This document shows, in pieces, positions 46,251 to 58,035 of a DNA stretch of 64,000 nucleotides. This stretch comes from Rhizophagus clarus (lineage: Eukaryota > Glomeromycota > Glomeromycetes > Glomerales > Glomeraceae). Made by a program: the position numbers and the translations under genes. The notes below the pieces were generated by a model. It worked only from the letters and a program-made list of their open reading frames with translations, searched no databases and had not been told where the DNA came from. The stretch spans positions 1,054,001 to 1,118,000 of the forward strand of contig BLAL01000197.1 in assembly GCA_015698045.1 (NCBI GenBank), written 5' to 3'. Numbering within the stretch: the first letter of the stretch is position 1; each line of letters opens with the position of its first letter.

Positions 46251-48392
46251 CTAACTTTTGGCACAAATATCTCTGAAGGATGTAAGCAAATTGTTGAATA
46301 ATTGTTGCTGGTGCACATCTAAAGGTCCAAGGTTAAGTTTATGAGGCTCTTCTTGGGTGGCAGTGGCAGCTAAATAAATGGCTGGATTTTCATCCTCACT
46401 TTCTTCTATCTCTTCCTCAGATTCTTCATATGGGGTATAATTAGTCCAAGGGTTAAATTCTAGGTCGGATATATCAGAAAAATCATCAGATAAATCTGAA
46501 AAATAAAGAGGGGACTCCTCTATTTCTTCCTCTTCATATTCTTCACTATCTGTTTCCTCTTCATCATAGGACTCAGCAGGTCGTCCTCTGGTGCATTGCA
46601 TAGGAACAGTAATTTGTTTCTTTCTCCACAAGATAGTCAGTGTACCTTCTTCCCAATCCAAATTGGCTTTGACCTTTTTAAGCCAATCATTCCCAAGAAT
46701 AAAAACTTTATCTGTAGAATCCAGTACTTGAATGTTGAGGTTGATGAGATGAGATTTTACTTCTATAGGAAAATCTTTTACTTCTCCTAAGGATCTAACT
46801 TTAGTACCATTGGCAGTTACAATTACTAAGTTGGAAGGCCCATTTATAGAATATCCAAGTCGTTTCATGAGCTTTTTGGTGATGATACTAGTGGCAGCAC
46901 CACTATCAATGACGGCTGAAATAGGTTCTCCATCTACTCTCAATTGGCATCTGGCAGCAGTAGTAGGAGCATCATTGGCTGAGGAGATAAAATTGGTCTC
47001 TCTAGTTCTCTTCACACTTTTGAGCATAGCACTTCTATATTTTGGAATTTGAGATGAGGCTTGTCCAATAGTTAATCCACAGGGAAGATCTTTAATGTAT
47101 TGGGCAATGTCAAATTCAGTTACATTTTCAATAGGTGCGGGTCTCATTTTAAATTTTCTTTTGACCTTTTGAGCTTTAATGGTAGATGGGGTAGTTTCTG
47201 CTGAAGGAACAACTGGAATGATATATTCCTCTTCTCCTTCATCCATTTCATCTCCTGTTCTCACTCTTTTTCTTAGTTGTCTTTCTTTTCCAGATTCTGA
47301 ACGAGTATTTACATATACTTCATATTCAGCTTCATCCTCTTCTTCTTCATCATAGGAGTAGTATTCTTCTTCTTCAACATATTCTTCATCCAGAAAATTA
47401 ACAGGTCTGGTGAAAATTTTTCTATTATTATTATTATTATTATTTCCTGAGTTGTTATTTCTATTACTTCTGCACTCTCTGGAGATATGTCCTACTTTCC
47501 CACATTTGAAACAGGTTAGTTTAGTTTTATCTCTAGCCTTTTCTGTAGTCGCTCTAAAATTTCTAGGCTTGCTATTATTGTTACTATTATTTTGAGCTAG
47601 CAATGCTGAATAATTAAGAGTTAATTGTTGAAGTTGTTGAGTTAATGCATCTACATCTGGGTTATTCTTGCTAGTGGAAGATCCAGCAACAGGAGTGATT
47701 GGTAAAGGAGCATTTTCTTTCACAGCAACAGGAACATTTAAAGAAACTGACTTTGTTGGAACATAATTATATCCAGTTTCTACCAATTTTGCACGGGTAA
47801 TTGCATCATTTAAAGTAGTAGGATTGTTAGTAGATACTAGGGGAGTTAATAGGGGATTTAATCCATACAAATACATTCGCACTTGCAATGCAGCAGGAAC
47901 AGGTAGAGGGTCAGTAGTTCCATTCACTTTCCTTAAGACTTTCTTGAATCTTCTAGAGTAATCTTCAACTTTTTCTTCAGCTGTTTGTCTAATAGTCATT
48001 AATTCATAGTACCATTGATTTTTCTTAGTTTCAGGAGAGAAATATGCTTCAAACTGGTGTACAAAACTGGCATTTTGGTTTGTATTATCATTCCAAGCTG
48101 TAAGACCATTACCATTGGCTCTGAACCAGTCATGGGCTGCATCCTTCAAGTATCCTGCAGCAATAGCTACTCTTCTGTTACCTGTCCATTGATTAGTATT
48201 AGCAGCTGTTTCAAAACGTTCCAACCATTCATAAGGGTCCTCATCATCTTTTCCATGAAAGTTATCTACTTTGGCTATGGTTAATTCACGAGGAGGTGGA
48301 GCATTTCCTAATGCAGTGGTCAACTGTGTAATATTTTGGCCATTAGTACCAAAAATAGTAGTTAAAACTGCAGTAAGTTGATTTTGATTCAT
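46251..48392 (-). pseudogene. Gag and aspartic protease of the Ty3/Gypsy fossil
   Basis: A 713-codon frame. Gag has a retrotransposon-gag core (WYYELMTIRQTAEEKVEDYS), a CCHC knuckle CFKCGKVGHISREC and an Asn/Glu-rich linker. A retroviral-type protease with the DSGAATSIITK active site follows near residue 500. The acidic C-terminus precedes the RT frame. Upstream DNA (48,393-48,952) is the leader with a further coding-like stretch. Confidence 0.9.
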
Positions 48393-48952
48393 AGTTTCAG
48401 GAGGTGCTTCTGGTGGAGGTAGGTTGTGGTATAGATTATATAGCTTGGTGGTTTGATATTCAGTAGGTGCAGAGGAGTATCCTTGGGTTTCTTCACAGAG
48501 AGCAGGTATATAATATAATAATTCTAGTATAGGAGTACTAAGGGTGGAAAATAGTATGCTTTTTAGAATTTCAGTAGTAAGGTCAGCAGCAGTATTCAGT
48601 TCAGCGATATTTTCTTTTAGTTTGGCAAAGGTAATAATAGTGTAAAGGTTGTAGTTTCTAGCAGAATAATTATCTTTAATCCAATTCCAAAAGTTAAAGA
48701 ATCCAGTAGGATGTTAGTTATAAAGTATTTTTTCTGATGGGATATAACAAAAATTACAATAAGGAGCTCTTTCAAAGGCAGGTCTTCTTCTTTGAAGGTG
48801 CTTATTTCTGTGATATTTTCTTTGGCTCTTTTTAGTACCGTAATATGGCATTCAATTGGGTGCAAGTACGTCTGCAATTGTTTTTCTTCTCAAGTATGTC
48901 TGAGAGATCCAGTATAGACAGTTTGTCGCTATACCTGGCAGGAATCACCAAT

Positions 48953-49399
48953 TGTTACTCTGGTCAGTTCGTCGATTAGGTAACTATGACTTGGAGACAG
49001 AGATGCAATAGATATGTCTCAAGTCCAATCAACAAGACACACTATTCATAAAGGGACAGTTCGTTTATAAGGTAAAAGAGTTTATTTATTAATTATATGA
49101 ACTTGTTATTATAATTTTGTTATTACACTCTCTGATGTTTTTTTCAACTAAAAAGAAATTTCAGGATATTTATACAAAATAAAATATATTTAAAAATATA
49201 ACAAATAAATCTAATATATCAAATAAAACTAATAAATAAAATAAATAAAATAAATCAATTAAATCAAATAAATCAGATAAATCAAATAAAACTGATATAT
49301 CAAATAAATCGGAAATATCAAAAATAACAGGCTATGATGGCTTTGGCTTAGGCGGCTCTATATACTTTGCCACAATGTCATGTGATTACTACGCCAACA
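48953..49399 (-). repeat. LTR (5' LTR of the retroelement), uninterrupted
   Basis: 447 bp, TGTTACTCTGG to ACGCCAACA in plus reading. It is AT-rich with a run of AAATCAAATAAATAAA. It matches the other LTR along its whole length. Confidence 0.95.
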
Positions 49400-49575
49400 A
49401 CAATAGGCCAAATTTTAGGAATTATGATGGGCCGAATTTTAGAAATTATGATTACGATGGGACAAATTTTAGGAATTATGATGGGCTGAATTTTAGAAAT
49501 TATGATTACAATAGGCCAAATTTAGGAATTATGATGGGCCAAATTTTAGAAATTATGATTACAATAGGCTAAAGT
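49400..49575. repeat. GGGCCAAATTTTAGGAATTATGAT minisatellite, right half
   Basis: Continuation of the array at 39,095-39,395 with the same 54-bp unit, ending in a degenerate copy near 49,575. Confidence 0.85.
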
Positions 49576-50138
49576 TTATTATAATGAACAAAATTTTAGA
49601 AATTTATGATTACTGAAATTATGAATTTTATCTAAAATATGTAAAATATTTTGTAAATAAAGTATTATATATGATGTAAATTGATAAATGTAAAAGATGC
49701 TGTAAGAAACAAAATAAAATAATAAATAAAAAATATGTTAGTAAATAAAGAAAGTAAATTAATATTATCAAAGAAATACGTTAGTAATAAAGAAAGTAAA
49801 TTAATAAAAAGATAAATTATTAGTCAGTGGTAGAGTTTCGAACCAGATTTATTTTTTAAATCCGAATTAGATATAAATAAAACCGAATTCCTTCAATTCA
49901 ATCTGAATATAATAAATTCGGTTTCCTTTGGTTAATCCAGATATAGTAAATCTATAGTAAATTCAGTTAATCCAAATATATTAAATCTGATTTCTTTTCT
50001 GACGCAATGTGTACTGAATCAAATGAAAATATGGAAATCATTCAGGTTCATTGATTCCATAAGATCTAAATTTTAAATTAGATAAAAAAAATGTCACTTT
50101 TTTTTCGTTTTCTTTCCTTTCCTTCGGTTTAAGTTGCT
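49576..50138. other. 5' flank of the hAT gene
   Basis: AT-rich with GTAAATAAAGAAAGTAAATTAAT repeats (49,735-49,815) and TCCGAATTAGATATA-like repeats (49,860-49,990). No coding recognised. The hAT left end was not located. Confidence 0.3.
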
Positions 50139-51475
50139 ATGTCTGAGACTGACTTAATAGTTACCCATTCAAGCACTTTTTCTAATGATCACAGAAAACG
50201 TAAAAGAAGTGCCACATCTCCAGAAATTGTCAAACCAATCGATAGAATAAACAAAAGCCACACTAGCTACTTTTTTTGCAAAGACACTGATGATAATGAA
50301 ATTGCTTATTGTATACTATGCGAACGAAAACTTGCATCCAATAGAAAGCCATATTCTTATAGCAGAAAGGGGGGATTAACATCAAATCTGGCAGTTCACT
50401 TACGTGATAAGCATGGTATAACAAAGAATAATTATTTAGAATATTTAGATGTAAACAATGAGGTAAAGACATAAAGAAGCTATACTCAAGCATTCATAAT
50501 ACTAAAAATATTTGAATTTTTTTACTTTAGCCAAAAGAAAATGAAGCACAAGTAACAAATTATCAATGTAGTGAGATCTGGCAGCAAGAATTATTACACC
50601 TTTTAATAATATTTATAATTAAATTCGTTCAACCTCTTTATATTTTCCAGAATAACGCATTTCGTGATTTTGTTCATGGCTGTAAACTCGGATTCCAAAT
50701 TCCATGCGAAAAAACTGCAAAAAACTTAATACACGAAGCTTATATTTGGAGTAAAGATCAACTGTTGAACTTGCTTGGTAGTACTGTCACGTCTATTCAT
50801 TTAACAACTGATCTTTGGACAGCGAGAAGCAAACATGGTTTTATCAGAATAACAGCAACTTGGCTTGCTTCCGACTTCACTTTTTATAAAGTTTTGCTCA
50901 CTTGTAATCATTTGGAGTATCCACATACAGGTGAAGCCATCAGCGATGAACTATACCAAATTATTGATCAATGGCGCTTAAAAAATACAATATCTACCAT
51001 TTCCACTGATAATGGCTCGAATATGGTCAAAGCTGTGAGTATTTTAAGCAAATCATTACCTGGCATTAAAAGACATCCTTGCACGGCACATACCTTGCAG
51101 TTGTCTGTAAAAGAAGGATTGAAGTATTGTAAAGACATTCACCGGCGAATCAAGAATCTTCAAAAATTTTTTCGGTTACCAAAACAGACACAAAGACTGA
51201 GAGAGGCACAATTTGATATCGATAACCAAGATGTGTCAATTATTGAAGAATCCCAAATACAAACTAGTCCCTTGGATGTTTTAAGTGATACAAAAACAAG
51301 ATGGAATTTGACATTAATTGCATAAAAAAGAGTTCTTGAGCTACATAATGCTATACGCCATGTTTACAAAATTATTATCAGAAAAGAATCGTATATTAAA
51401 TAAAGAAGGTGAAAAATTGGAAAGCTTATACCTGACACACAATGAGAAAATGCAAGTTAAATTTAAAATTATTTT
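50139..51475 (+). pseudogene. hAT (BED zinc finger) transposase, N-terminal and central part
   Basis: The start is the ATG at 50,139. A Lys/Arg-rich N-terminus precedes a BED finger (CILCERK, then HLRDKHG). An intron 50,462-50,530 (GTAAAG...TTTAG) joins exon 1 to a second exon. That exon carries the hAT core: LTTDLWTARSKHGF, ISTDNGSNMVKAV and HPCTAHTLQLSVKE, ending with SDTKTRWNLTLIA. A TAA at 51,323, where Trp is expected, ends the frame. The family sequence goes on after a frame change near 51,363 (LLSEKNRILNKEGEKLESLY) and is lost in AT-rich repeats at about 51,475. The next part of the family lies at 59,230, so the gene is split by about 7.7 kb. Confidence 0.8.
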
Positions 51476-51590
51476 TAAATTTGTATTTTATGATTAAATT
51501 AACTAAAATTTTACAAATTTTTTTTATGATTTTTTTTTTACGAATTTTCTTTATTTACGAATTTTTATTAACAAATCTAACATACTAAAA
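51476..51590. repeat. AT-rich TTTACGAATTTTT repeats, left part
   Basis: Short T-rich words (TTTTTTATGATTTTTT, TTTACGAATTTT) of the same kind as at 58,284-59,215. The Helitron and neighbouring sequence probably separated one repeat block. Confidence 0.5.
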
Positions 51591-51779
51591 AAATAATGTC
51601 CGCGTTTAGATTACTCCGTATAAATAAAGCTGATTTGAATTGTGTAACATACATCATGTGACGCAACTGACACGTATTACGTCTGAATTGAGTAAAATGT
51701 ACGATTGGTTCGTCACAATGCGAAAATTGCAGGCAAGTTCCATTTACTTGCATAATCAATTAATCGATAGGTGAATTAT

Positions 51780-52260
51780 AATTTTACTTTAATTATAATT
51801 ACTTTTATATCTTTTTTTTTTCTCTTGACTCAGCTTTATCTTTCAGGTACAGAGTGGAACAATCGCGAAATTTCGGTTTGTGCGACGTTCGTTAATCGCG
51901 AAATTTCGATGTTCGTTAATCGCAAAATTTCGGTTTGTGTGATGTTCGTTATCAGGTGAGTTGATTTTTTTGTTTTTACCTTCTATTTTCGGTTAATTAT
52001 GATTGATTACTAATTTTTTTTTACACTTTATTTCTTTTCTTTTCTTTTCTTGATTCAGCTTCGTCTTTCAGGTTCAGAATGGAACAATTGCAAAATTTCT
52101 ATTCGTGGCTTTGTGCAATGTTCATTATGATTCTTTTTTTGTTTTTGATATGAATTTTTTCTTTGGTTTTCTGCTAATTACTAATTTTTCTATTATTTTC
52201 TTTTATTTTCTTTTAATTTCTAGATTCTAAGTCAGGAGATTTTTTTTACACAAAATAATT
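51780..52260 (+). repeat. Two to three micro-exon/intron-like units
   Basis: Two units of about 210 bp each hold TTTTCTTGATTCAG-like acceptors, then CTTCGTCTTTCAGGTTCAGAATGGAACAATTGC and a TTTCGGTTTGTG segment. GTGAGTTG and a TGATTACTAATTTTT stretch follow. The first unit also repeats TTCGTTAATCGCGAAATTTCG three times. Same design as the arrays at 14.3 and 26-28.9 kb. Confidence 0.45.
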
Positions 52261-52408
52261 TAGTATATAATATCAGATGTCAGATGTTTCAACTCTCCAT
52301 TATTATTTATAAATAAATTATAGTAAAAAAAAATATATAAATAAATAAGTTTTTCTTTCCTACTCAACAGAGAAAAATATAATTTTATTTATTTTTACAA
52401 TTACAAAA

Positions 52409-53456
52409 ATGCCTTGCAATTTAAATGCAATTTGTTACATAGACCAACACAATGAAACTTTGGGAAAATCTAGCTTTGTAGTTACTGCTGTTGGTATAGT
52501 TAGTTCTCAACATCAAAATACCAATATCTTCATTCATATAATTGCATTTTATCCAAAAGATGTTACAAGAGATTGTGATTTAGAAAGATTTAAGAAAGGT
52601 GATATTATTAGAGTACAAGGAAGATTTTCAATAATTGAAACTGAAGTTGAGGAGAGCAAAATCAAACTAATAAAGGTATAAATTTACATATGTTTTCTTT
52701 GTATATTTTAATTTAAAAAACAGATGTGAAATATGAAATTTTATTTACTTTATTTTACTTTATTTAAAAAATTAGATGGTGGCTTCGGATATATGTATAC
52801 TTAATCTTAATGAAGAGGACCTTCCAAAGTCATCATTGTCTGTTGTGCTGGTTGGCACAGCATCTGACAATTCAGAAGTTAATGATGATAAAATCACTTT
52901 GAATTTAAATGCTAGAGAATACATTGATAACCAAAATAATAAGTCTCTTTTGTTTAATTTGTATCATTTTCCAAATGATACACATTTATCACCAATTACT
53001 ACCAAAGTTTCACGTGGATCATCATTATATGTTACTGGTTACTTATCACTTATTGGAGAACTTTTACTTATCAGACTCACACAAATTAATTTTATTGAAA
53101 ATACTTACTCATCATCATATAAATCATCAAATTTTGCCTGGGAAAAAAAGCAAGCAGACAATTCAACACCATCTACTTTAGTACAATCTACTCCATCAGC
53201 ATTTGATATAGCTAAATCTCTTTTGGAAAAGCCTAATAAAAAAAGGGTAAAACAAGCAACAACTCCATTAAATTCCTTAAAGATTCCAAAACTTTCCTCC
53301 TTAGCATCACCTCAATCAAGTGCAAATAATGAAGATGAAACTTTACATGAAAAAGAAATTCAATCTGAAATTTCTAATGAAGAGAATAAACAAGAAAAAG
53401 AAGAGCAAATAGTACAAACACCAACAAAACCAAAGAGAGGAAGAAAAACAAAATAA
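52409..53456 (+). CDS. OB-fold single-strand DNA-binding protein of the Helitron
   Basis: Exon 52,409-52,675 and exon 52,776-53,456 join in phase 0 through a 100-bp intron (GTATAA...TTAG), giving about 315 residues. Two OB-fold-like halves are seen: FIHIIAFYPKDV...FKKGDIIRVQGRF in the first, LLFNLYHFPNDT...RGSSLYVTGYLSL in the second. A Ser/Thr-rich linker and a basic tail PTKPKRGRKTK follow. Helitrons often carry RPA-like proteins thought to protect single strands during rolling-circle transposition. It stops 274 bp before the Rep/helicase ATG on the same strand. The OB-fold assignment rests on pattern only. Confidence 0.6.
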
Positions 53457-53730
53457 GGCTAAATATTTTTTTATTAATTGTATTTGTATTTTTTTCTTTC
53501 ATTTTCTTTTTTTTTCTTTTATTTTCTACTTCTTTCTTTCATTTTCTTTTTTTTTCTTTTATTTTCTACTTCCTTCTTTTATTTTCTCTTTCTTTTTCTT
53601 ATTTTCTTATTTTTGTATTAGATTAAAACAGTAATTAAAAAATTCATTGTTTAAAAAACTATAAATACAAGCTATGTAATTCAAGCAAAAAAATTTTATT
53701 AAAATAAATATAAGATACTTTTACAAGAAA
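53457..53730. other. Intergenic T-rich spacer
   Basis: A pyrimidine-rich repeat TTTCTTTTATTTTCTACTTC occurs three times (about 53,490-53,590), followed by AT-rich 5' leader sequence. It separates the OB-fold gene from the Rep/helicase gene. Confidence 0.5.
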
Positions 53731-56700
53731 ATGTTTGAAAGTGAAACTTCTGAACAACGTAAAAAAAGATTATATAAAGAAAATAAATCTCGCTATCGAA
53801 AAAAGCAAAAAACCAAGCATTCAGATAGACAACAGTATAGTAATATAATGCGTCATGAATTGGGAAGAATGGATCAGATTTGTATTCATTGTAATGCCAA
53901 ATTTTGGATTAATGAAAGAGATCAGAAAAGTAGTCAGGCATCATCATCTTTTGCTGTTTGCTGTGCTGGTGGTAAAGTTAGTTTACCACCTTTACTTAAA
54001 CCACCATCATACATATTAGATTTGTATACTTCATCAAGTTCTGATGCAGCTTTATTTCAAAAAAATATAAGAGGATATAATAACATTTTAGCATGCACTT
54101 CATTTGGAGCCAATATAGATGAAAAATTTCAAGGGCAAGGTGTATCAAATTTTCGAATTCATGGCCAAGTTTATCATAGAATTGGATCATTATTACCAGA
54201 GAATGAGCATTTTCCAGCATTTGCTCAGTTGTATATTTATGATACTGAACATGAAAATGAAAATCGGCAAAACATCATGCAAGATTTGAATAATGATATT
54301 TTGCTAAATTTACAGAATATGCTGGATGAATGCAATCCATATATTAGAAGTTTTCGTCAAGTAAGAGATATCATTTTGTCAAATGCTACTTCTCAAATTT
54401 CAATGGTAATTCATAGTGATAGAACACATAATCCACATTGTTATAATGCTCCTACCTCTTCTGATGTAGCTGCAATTATTATTGGTGATGGCTATGATGT
54501 AAATCCAACTAATCGAAATATCTGTCTTAGATTACATGATGGAGGTTTGCAAATCATATCAGAAACTCATCCATCATATGATCCATTATACTATGTACTT
54601 TTATTTCCAAGAGGTGATGATGGTTGGCATATAAATATACCTCTTATAGGATTGTCAAAAAGAAAAAGAATAACACCAATGCAATTTTATTCTTATAGAT
54701 TGCAAATTAGAGATGGAGATTGGTTACAATATGCAGGACGTTTATATCAGCAGTATATTGTTGATCAATATGCTAAAATAGAACAGGAACGCTTGAATTA
54801 TCTTAAATTAAATCAGACAATACTTCGTACTGAAATGTATCAAGGTACTGTAGATGCTATAGATGCTGGAGACATTAGTAATAATATTGGGCGTCGCATA
54901 ATTCTCCCATCTTCATTTACTGGTGGACCACGACAAATGTATCAGTTATATCAAGATGCTATGTCTATTGTAAGTCATTTTGGAAAGCCAGATCTTTTTA
55001 TAACATTCACATGTAATCCAAAATGGCCAGAAATTACCAGAGAATTATTACCTAACCAAAATGCTGCTGATAGACCTGATTTAACAGCTCGAGTTTTTCA
55101 CTTAAAATTGCAAAAACTATTAAAAGATTTAAATATTAATCATTGGTTTGGTAAAGTTATAGCCTATGTTTATGTAGTAGAATTTCAAAAACGTGGTTTA
55201 CCTCATGCACATATTTTATTAATATTGGCTCCAGAAGATAAGATATATTCTATTGAAAAATATGATTCAATTGTTTCTGCTGAAATTCCAGATCCAGCAA
55301 TATATCCTCTTGCTTATGAAACAGTAACAACTTGCATGATGCATGGTCCATGTGGTATTTTAAACCCATCTGCACCATGTATGAAAGATGGTAAATGCCA
55401 GAAAAATTATCCCAAAAATTTTCAAGAATGTACTAAAGAAAATGAAAATGGATATCCTATTTATTGTAGACGTGAAAATGGCAGATTTGTTGAAACTAGA
55501 AGTGGAATTCGATTAGATAATAGATGGGTTGTTCCATATAACATTAGTTTAGCTACAAAATACAATGCTCATATTAATGTTGAAATTTGCAATTCTATTT
55601 TAGCAATTAAGTATTTATACAAATATGTTTATAAGGGTCATGACCGAGCTACTATTACTCTTTCTCAAACTAATAATACTCAGACATCAGCTAATATTGA
55701 AACAATAGATGAAATTAAAATGTATCTTGATGCGAGATATATTTCTTCTTCTGAAAGTATTTGGAGAATTTTTCATTATCGATTGCATAATCATATTCCA
55801 AGTGTGCAAAGATTAGCTGTTCATCTTCCTAATCAACAATCTATTACATTTCAAGATGGAGACAATTTGCAACATATTGTAGATTATGCTACTACACGTA
55901 TGACAACTTTAACAGCTTGGTTTCAAGAAAACTTAGAAAATATTGCAGCACATAAATATAAATATACAGATTTTCCACTTTATTATACTTGGAATAAATC
56001 TCAATGCAAATGGAATCCTCGAAAATCTGCAACAGGAGCTATTGGAAGACTTTATATGGTTCAACCTTCAGAAGGAGAAAGATACTACTTACGAATCTTA
56101 TTAACTCACATCAAAGGTGCCACCAGTTTTGATAACTTAAAAACTGTTAATGGATATACATGTAGGACTTTTAAAGAAGCCTGTATTCATTTAGGCCTTC
56201 TTCAAAATGATAATGAATGGGATATATGTTTATATGAAGCAAGTAAAATAAATACAGGACAGCAATTACGTCATTTATTTGCAATGATTCTTTTATATTG
56301 TCAACCAGCAGCACCTGAAAAGTTATGGAATAAATACAAATCAGCATTATGTGAAGATATTTTATATCAATATCATCAAACTACTATAGTAAATAATATA
56401 ATTGAATGTAGAGCACTAAATCAATTAAACCAATATTTACTATCAAATGGAAAATCTCTTAAAGATTTTCCAGATATGCATCTTTTATTAGAAAATATGC
56501 CAGATGTTGATAATGATAATAATAATTTAGATCAGTTAATTCAGGAAGAAAGATTATTATATAATATCATGCATTTAGAGAGTATATTACATAATAATAT
56601 TCCCTTATTAAATGCAGAGCAGCATGCTATATATAATGCTGTTATACAAGCATTTGAGCATAATTCTTCTGAGTGTTTTTTTGTTGATGGACCAGGTGGT

Positions 56701-58035
56701 ACTGGCAAAACATTTTTATATAATACTATACTTGCAAAAGTTAGATTATGTGGTGAAATTGCATTGCCTGTAGCTTCTTCTGGAATTGCTGCACTTTTAA
56801 TAGATGGTGGTAGGACTGCACATTCTCGATTTAAAATTCCAATTAAATTAAATGAAACTTCAACATGCAATATTTCACGAAGAAGTAAAGAAGCCTGTTT
56901 GATTAATATAGCAAAGGTTTTTATTTGGGATGAAGCTCCAATGATGCATAAATTTGCATTTGAAGCTGTTGATCGAACACTTCGTGATATTACACAGATA
57001 GACAAACCATTTGGAGGAAAAATTTTTATTTTTGGAGGAGATTTTCGACAAATTCTGCCTGTAATACCACATGCAACCCGTGCTGATATTGTATCTGCAA
57101 GTTTAAGTAAATCATATATATGGAGACATTTGAAAATTATGAAACTAACAATTAATATGAGACTTTGTCAATCTCATAATTCCCAAGATGATAATTCAAA
57201 ACAAAAAGAATTTGCAGAATTTCTTTTAAAAATTGGAAATGGGGAATATTCAACCAATTCAAATACAGAAAATATGATAACTCTCTCTGCAGATATGACT
57301 ATAACTAAGGGCAATTTAACTGATCTTGCAGATTTTGTTTATCCTAATTTGGCTAAAAATTCAGGAAATGTAAATTATATGGTTGGCAGAGCAATATTAA
57401 CTCCTAAAAATACTGATGTTGATATAATTTCAGATATGTTAATGAGTAGATTACCAGGTGAAACCAGAGTATATCCCAGTTTAGATTCTACAGATTCAAC
57501 AGAAAATACCTATAGGCAGCAATCTCAGATATATTCACCTGAATTTTTGAGATCTTTAAAGGTGTCTGACCTTCCTCCTGGTGAATTAAAATTAAAAACA
57601 GGAATTCCAATTATACTTTTACGAAATCTGAATCCATCAGAGGGACTTTGCAACGGTACCAGGCTAATTGTTCATGATCTTCAAAGTAAAGTAATTGATG
57701 CAGAAATTATTACTGGCTCTCATATTGGTAAACGTGTCTTTATACCTCGAATTACATTGAGTCCTTCAGAAAGCAGTTTACCCTTTACTTTAAAGCGATT
57801 ACAATTTCCAGTACGTGTTGCATTTTCAATGACAATAAACAGAGCACAAGGCCAGACATTAAACAAGATGGGACTTTATTTACCACAACCAGTGTTTTCA
57901 CATGGCCAACTATATGTTGCTTTATCAAGGGTTATATCATATCAATGCATTAAGGTTCTTATATTACATAATGATTATCAAAAAGACTGTCAAACTAAAA
58001 ATATTGTATATAGGGAAATTTTTCAAAATACTTAA
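53731..58035 (+). CDS. Helitron Rep/PIF1-like helicase, 1434 residues
   Basis: One uninterrupted frame. An N-terminal Cys-rich part (CIHCNAKFWINE) precedes the Helitron-like N domain. The HUH nuclease motif is in RGLPHAHILLIL (about residue 490) and the catalytic Tyr region is IKYLYKYVYKGHD (about 635). The C-terminal half is a PIF1-type helicase: Walker A GPGGTGKT (about 990), Walker B WDEAPM (about 1070), GGDFRQILP (about 1107), and near the end INRAQGQTLNKMG and YVALSRV. All motifs expected for rolling-circle transposition are present and the length is normal for the family, so this copy looks active or very recent. The start fits: an ATG after an AT-rich leader with a Lys/Arg-rich N-terminus. 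Confidence 0.95.
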   Translation: MFESETSEQRKKRLYKENKSRYRKKQKTKHSDRQQYSNIMRHELGRMDQICIHCNAKFWINERDQKSSQASSSFAVCCAGGKVSLPPLLKPPSYILDLYTSSSSDAALFQKNIRGYNNILACTSFGANIDEKFQGQGVSNFRIHGQVYHRIGSLLPENEHFPAFAQLYIYDTEHENENRQNIMQDLNNDILLNLQNMLDECNPYIRSFRQVRDIILSNATSQISMVIHSDRTHNPHCYNAPTSSDVAAIIIGDGYDVNPTNRNICLRLHDGGLQIISETHPSYDPLYYVLLFPRGDDGWHINIPLIGLSKRKRITPMQFYSYRLQIRDGDWLQYAGRLYQQYIVDQYAKIEQERLNYLKLNQTILRTEMYQGTVDAIDAGDISNNIGRRIILPSSFTGGPRQMYQLYQDAMSIVSHFGKPDLFITFTCNPKWPEITRELLPNQNAADRPDLTARVFHLKLQKLLKDLNINHWFGKVIAYVYVVEFQKRGLPHAHILLILAPEDKIYSIEKYDSIVSAEIPDPAIYPLAYETVTTCMMHGPCGILNPSAPCMKDGKCQKNYPKNFQECTKENENGYPIYCRRENGRFVETRSGIRLDNRWVVPYNISLATKYNAHINVEICNSILAIKYLYKYVYKGHDRATITLSQTNNTQTSANIETIDEIKMYLDARYISSSESIWRIFHYRLHNHIPSVQRLAVHLPNQQSITFQDGDNLQHIVDYATTRMTTLTAWFQENLENIAAHKYKYTDFPLYYTWNKSQCKWNPRKSATGAIGRLYMVQPSEGERYYLRILLTHIKGATSFDNLKTVNGYTCRTFKEACIHLGLLQNDNEWDICLYEASKINTGQQLRHLFAMILLYCQPAAPEKLWNKYKSALCEDILYQYHQTTIVNNIIECRALNQLNQYLLSNGKSLKDFPDMHLLLENMPDVDNDNNNLDQLIQEERLLYNIMHLESILHNNIPLLNAEQHAIYNAVIQAFEHNSSECFFVDGPGGTGKTFLYNTILAKVRLCGEIALPVASSGIAALLIDGGRTAHSRFKIPIKLNETSTCNISRRSKEACLINIAKVFIWDEAPMMHKFAFEAVDRTLRDITQIDKPFGGKIFIFGGDFRQILPVIPHATRADIVSASLSKSYIWRHLKIMKLTINMRLCQSHNSQDDNSKQKEFAEFLLKIGNGEYSTNSNTENMITLSADMTITKGNLTDLADFVYPNLAKNSGNVNYMVGRAILTPKNTDVDIISDMLMSRLPGETRVYPSLDSTDSTENTYRQQSQIYSPEFLRSLKVSDLPPGELKLKTGIPIILLRNLNPSEGLCNGTRLIVHDLQSKVIDAEIITGSHIGKRVFIPRITLSPSESSLPFTLKRLQFPVRVAFSMTINRAQGQTLNKMGLYLPQPVFSHGQLYVALSRVISYQCIKVLILHNDYQKDCQTKNIVYREIFQNT

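Larger units (their letters stand above)
39396..49399 (-). mobile_element. Ty3/Gypsy LTR retroelement fossil
   Basis: The element is read on the minus strand: LTR 49,399-48,953, gag, protease, reverse transcriptase, RNase H, an extra Cys-rich segment, integrase, a polypurine tract just inside 41,268-41,285, then LTR 41,267-39,396. A primer-binding-like TGG segment lies next to the first LTR, near 48,930-48,950. The LTRs are both 447 bp once the inserted element is removed and agree at about 96-97 per cent by eye, so the insertion is young. The domains are complete in order, but the coding part carries a handful of breaks. The flanks are the two halves of a minisatellite. ACGA and ACAA at the borders may be a slightly altered target duplication. 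Confidence 0.9.

Noticed and set aside
52230-52400. A definite Helitron 5' end
   Set aside because: Several TC dinucleotides after A exist but none starts a recognisable Helitron 5' motif, so only an approximate start is given.
53996-57072. Minus-strand frames inside the Helitron helicase gene
   Set aside because: Shadows of the 1434-residue frame.
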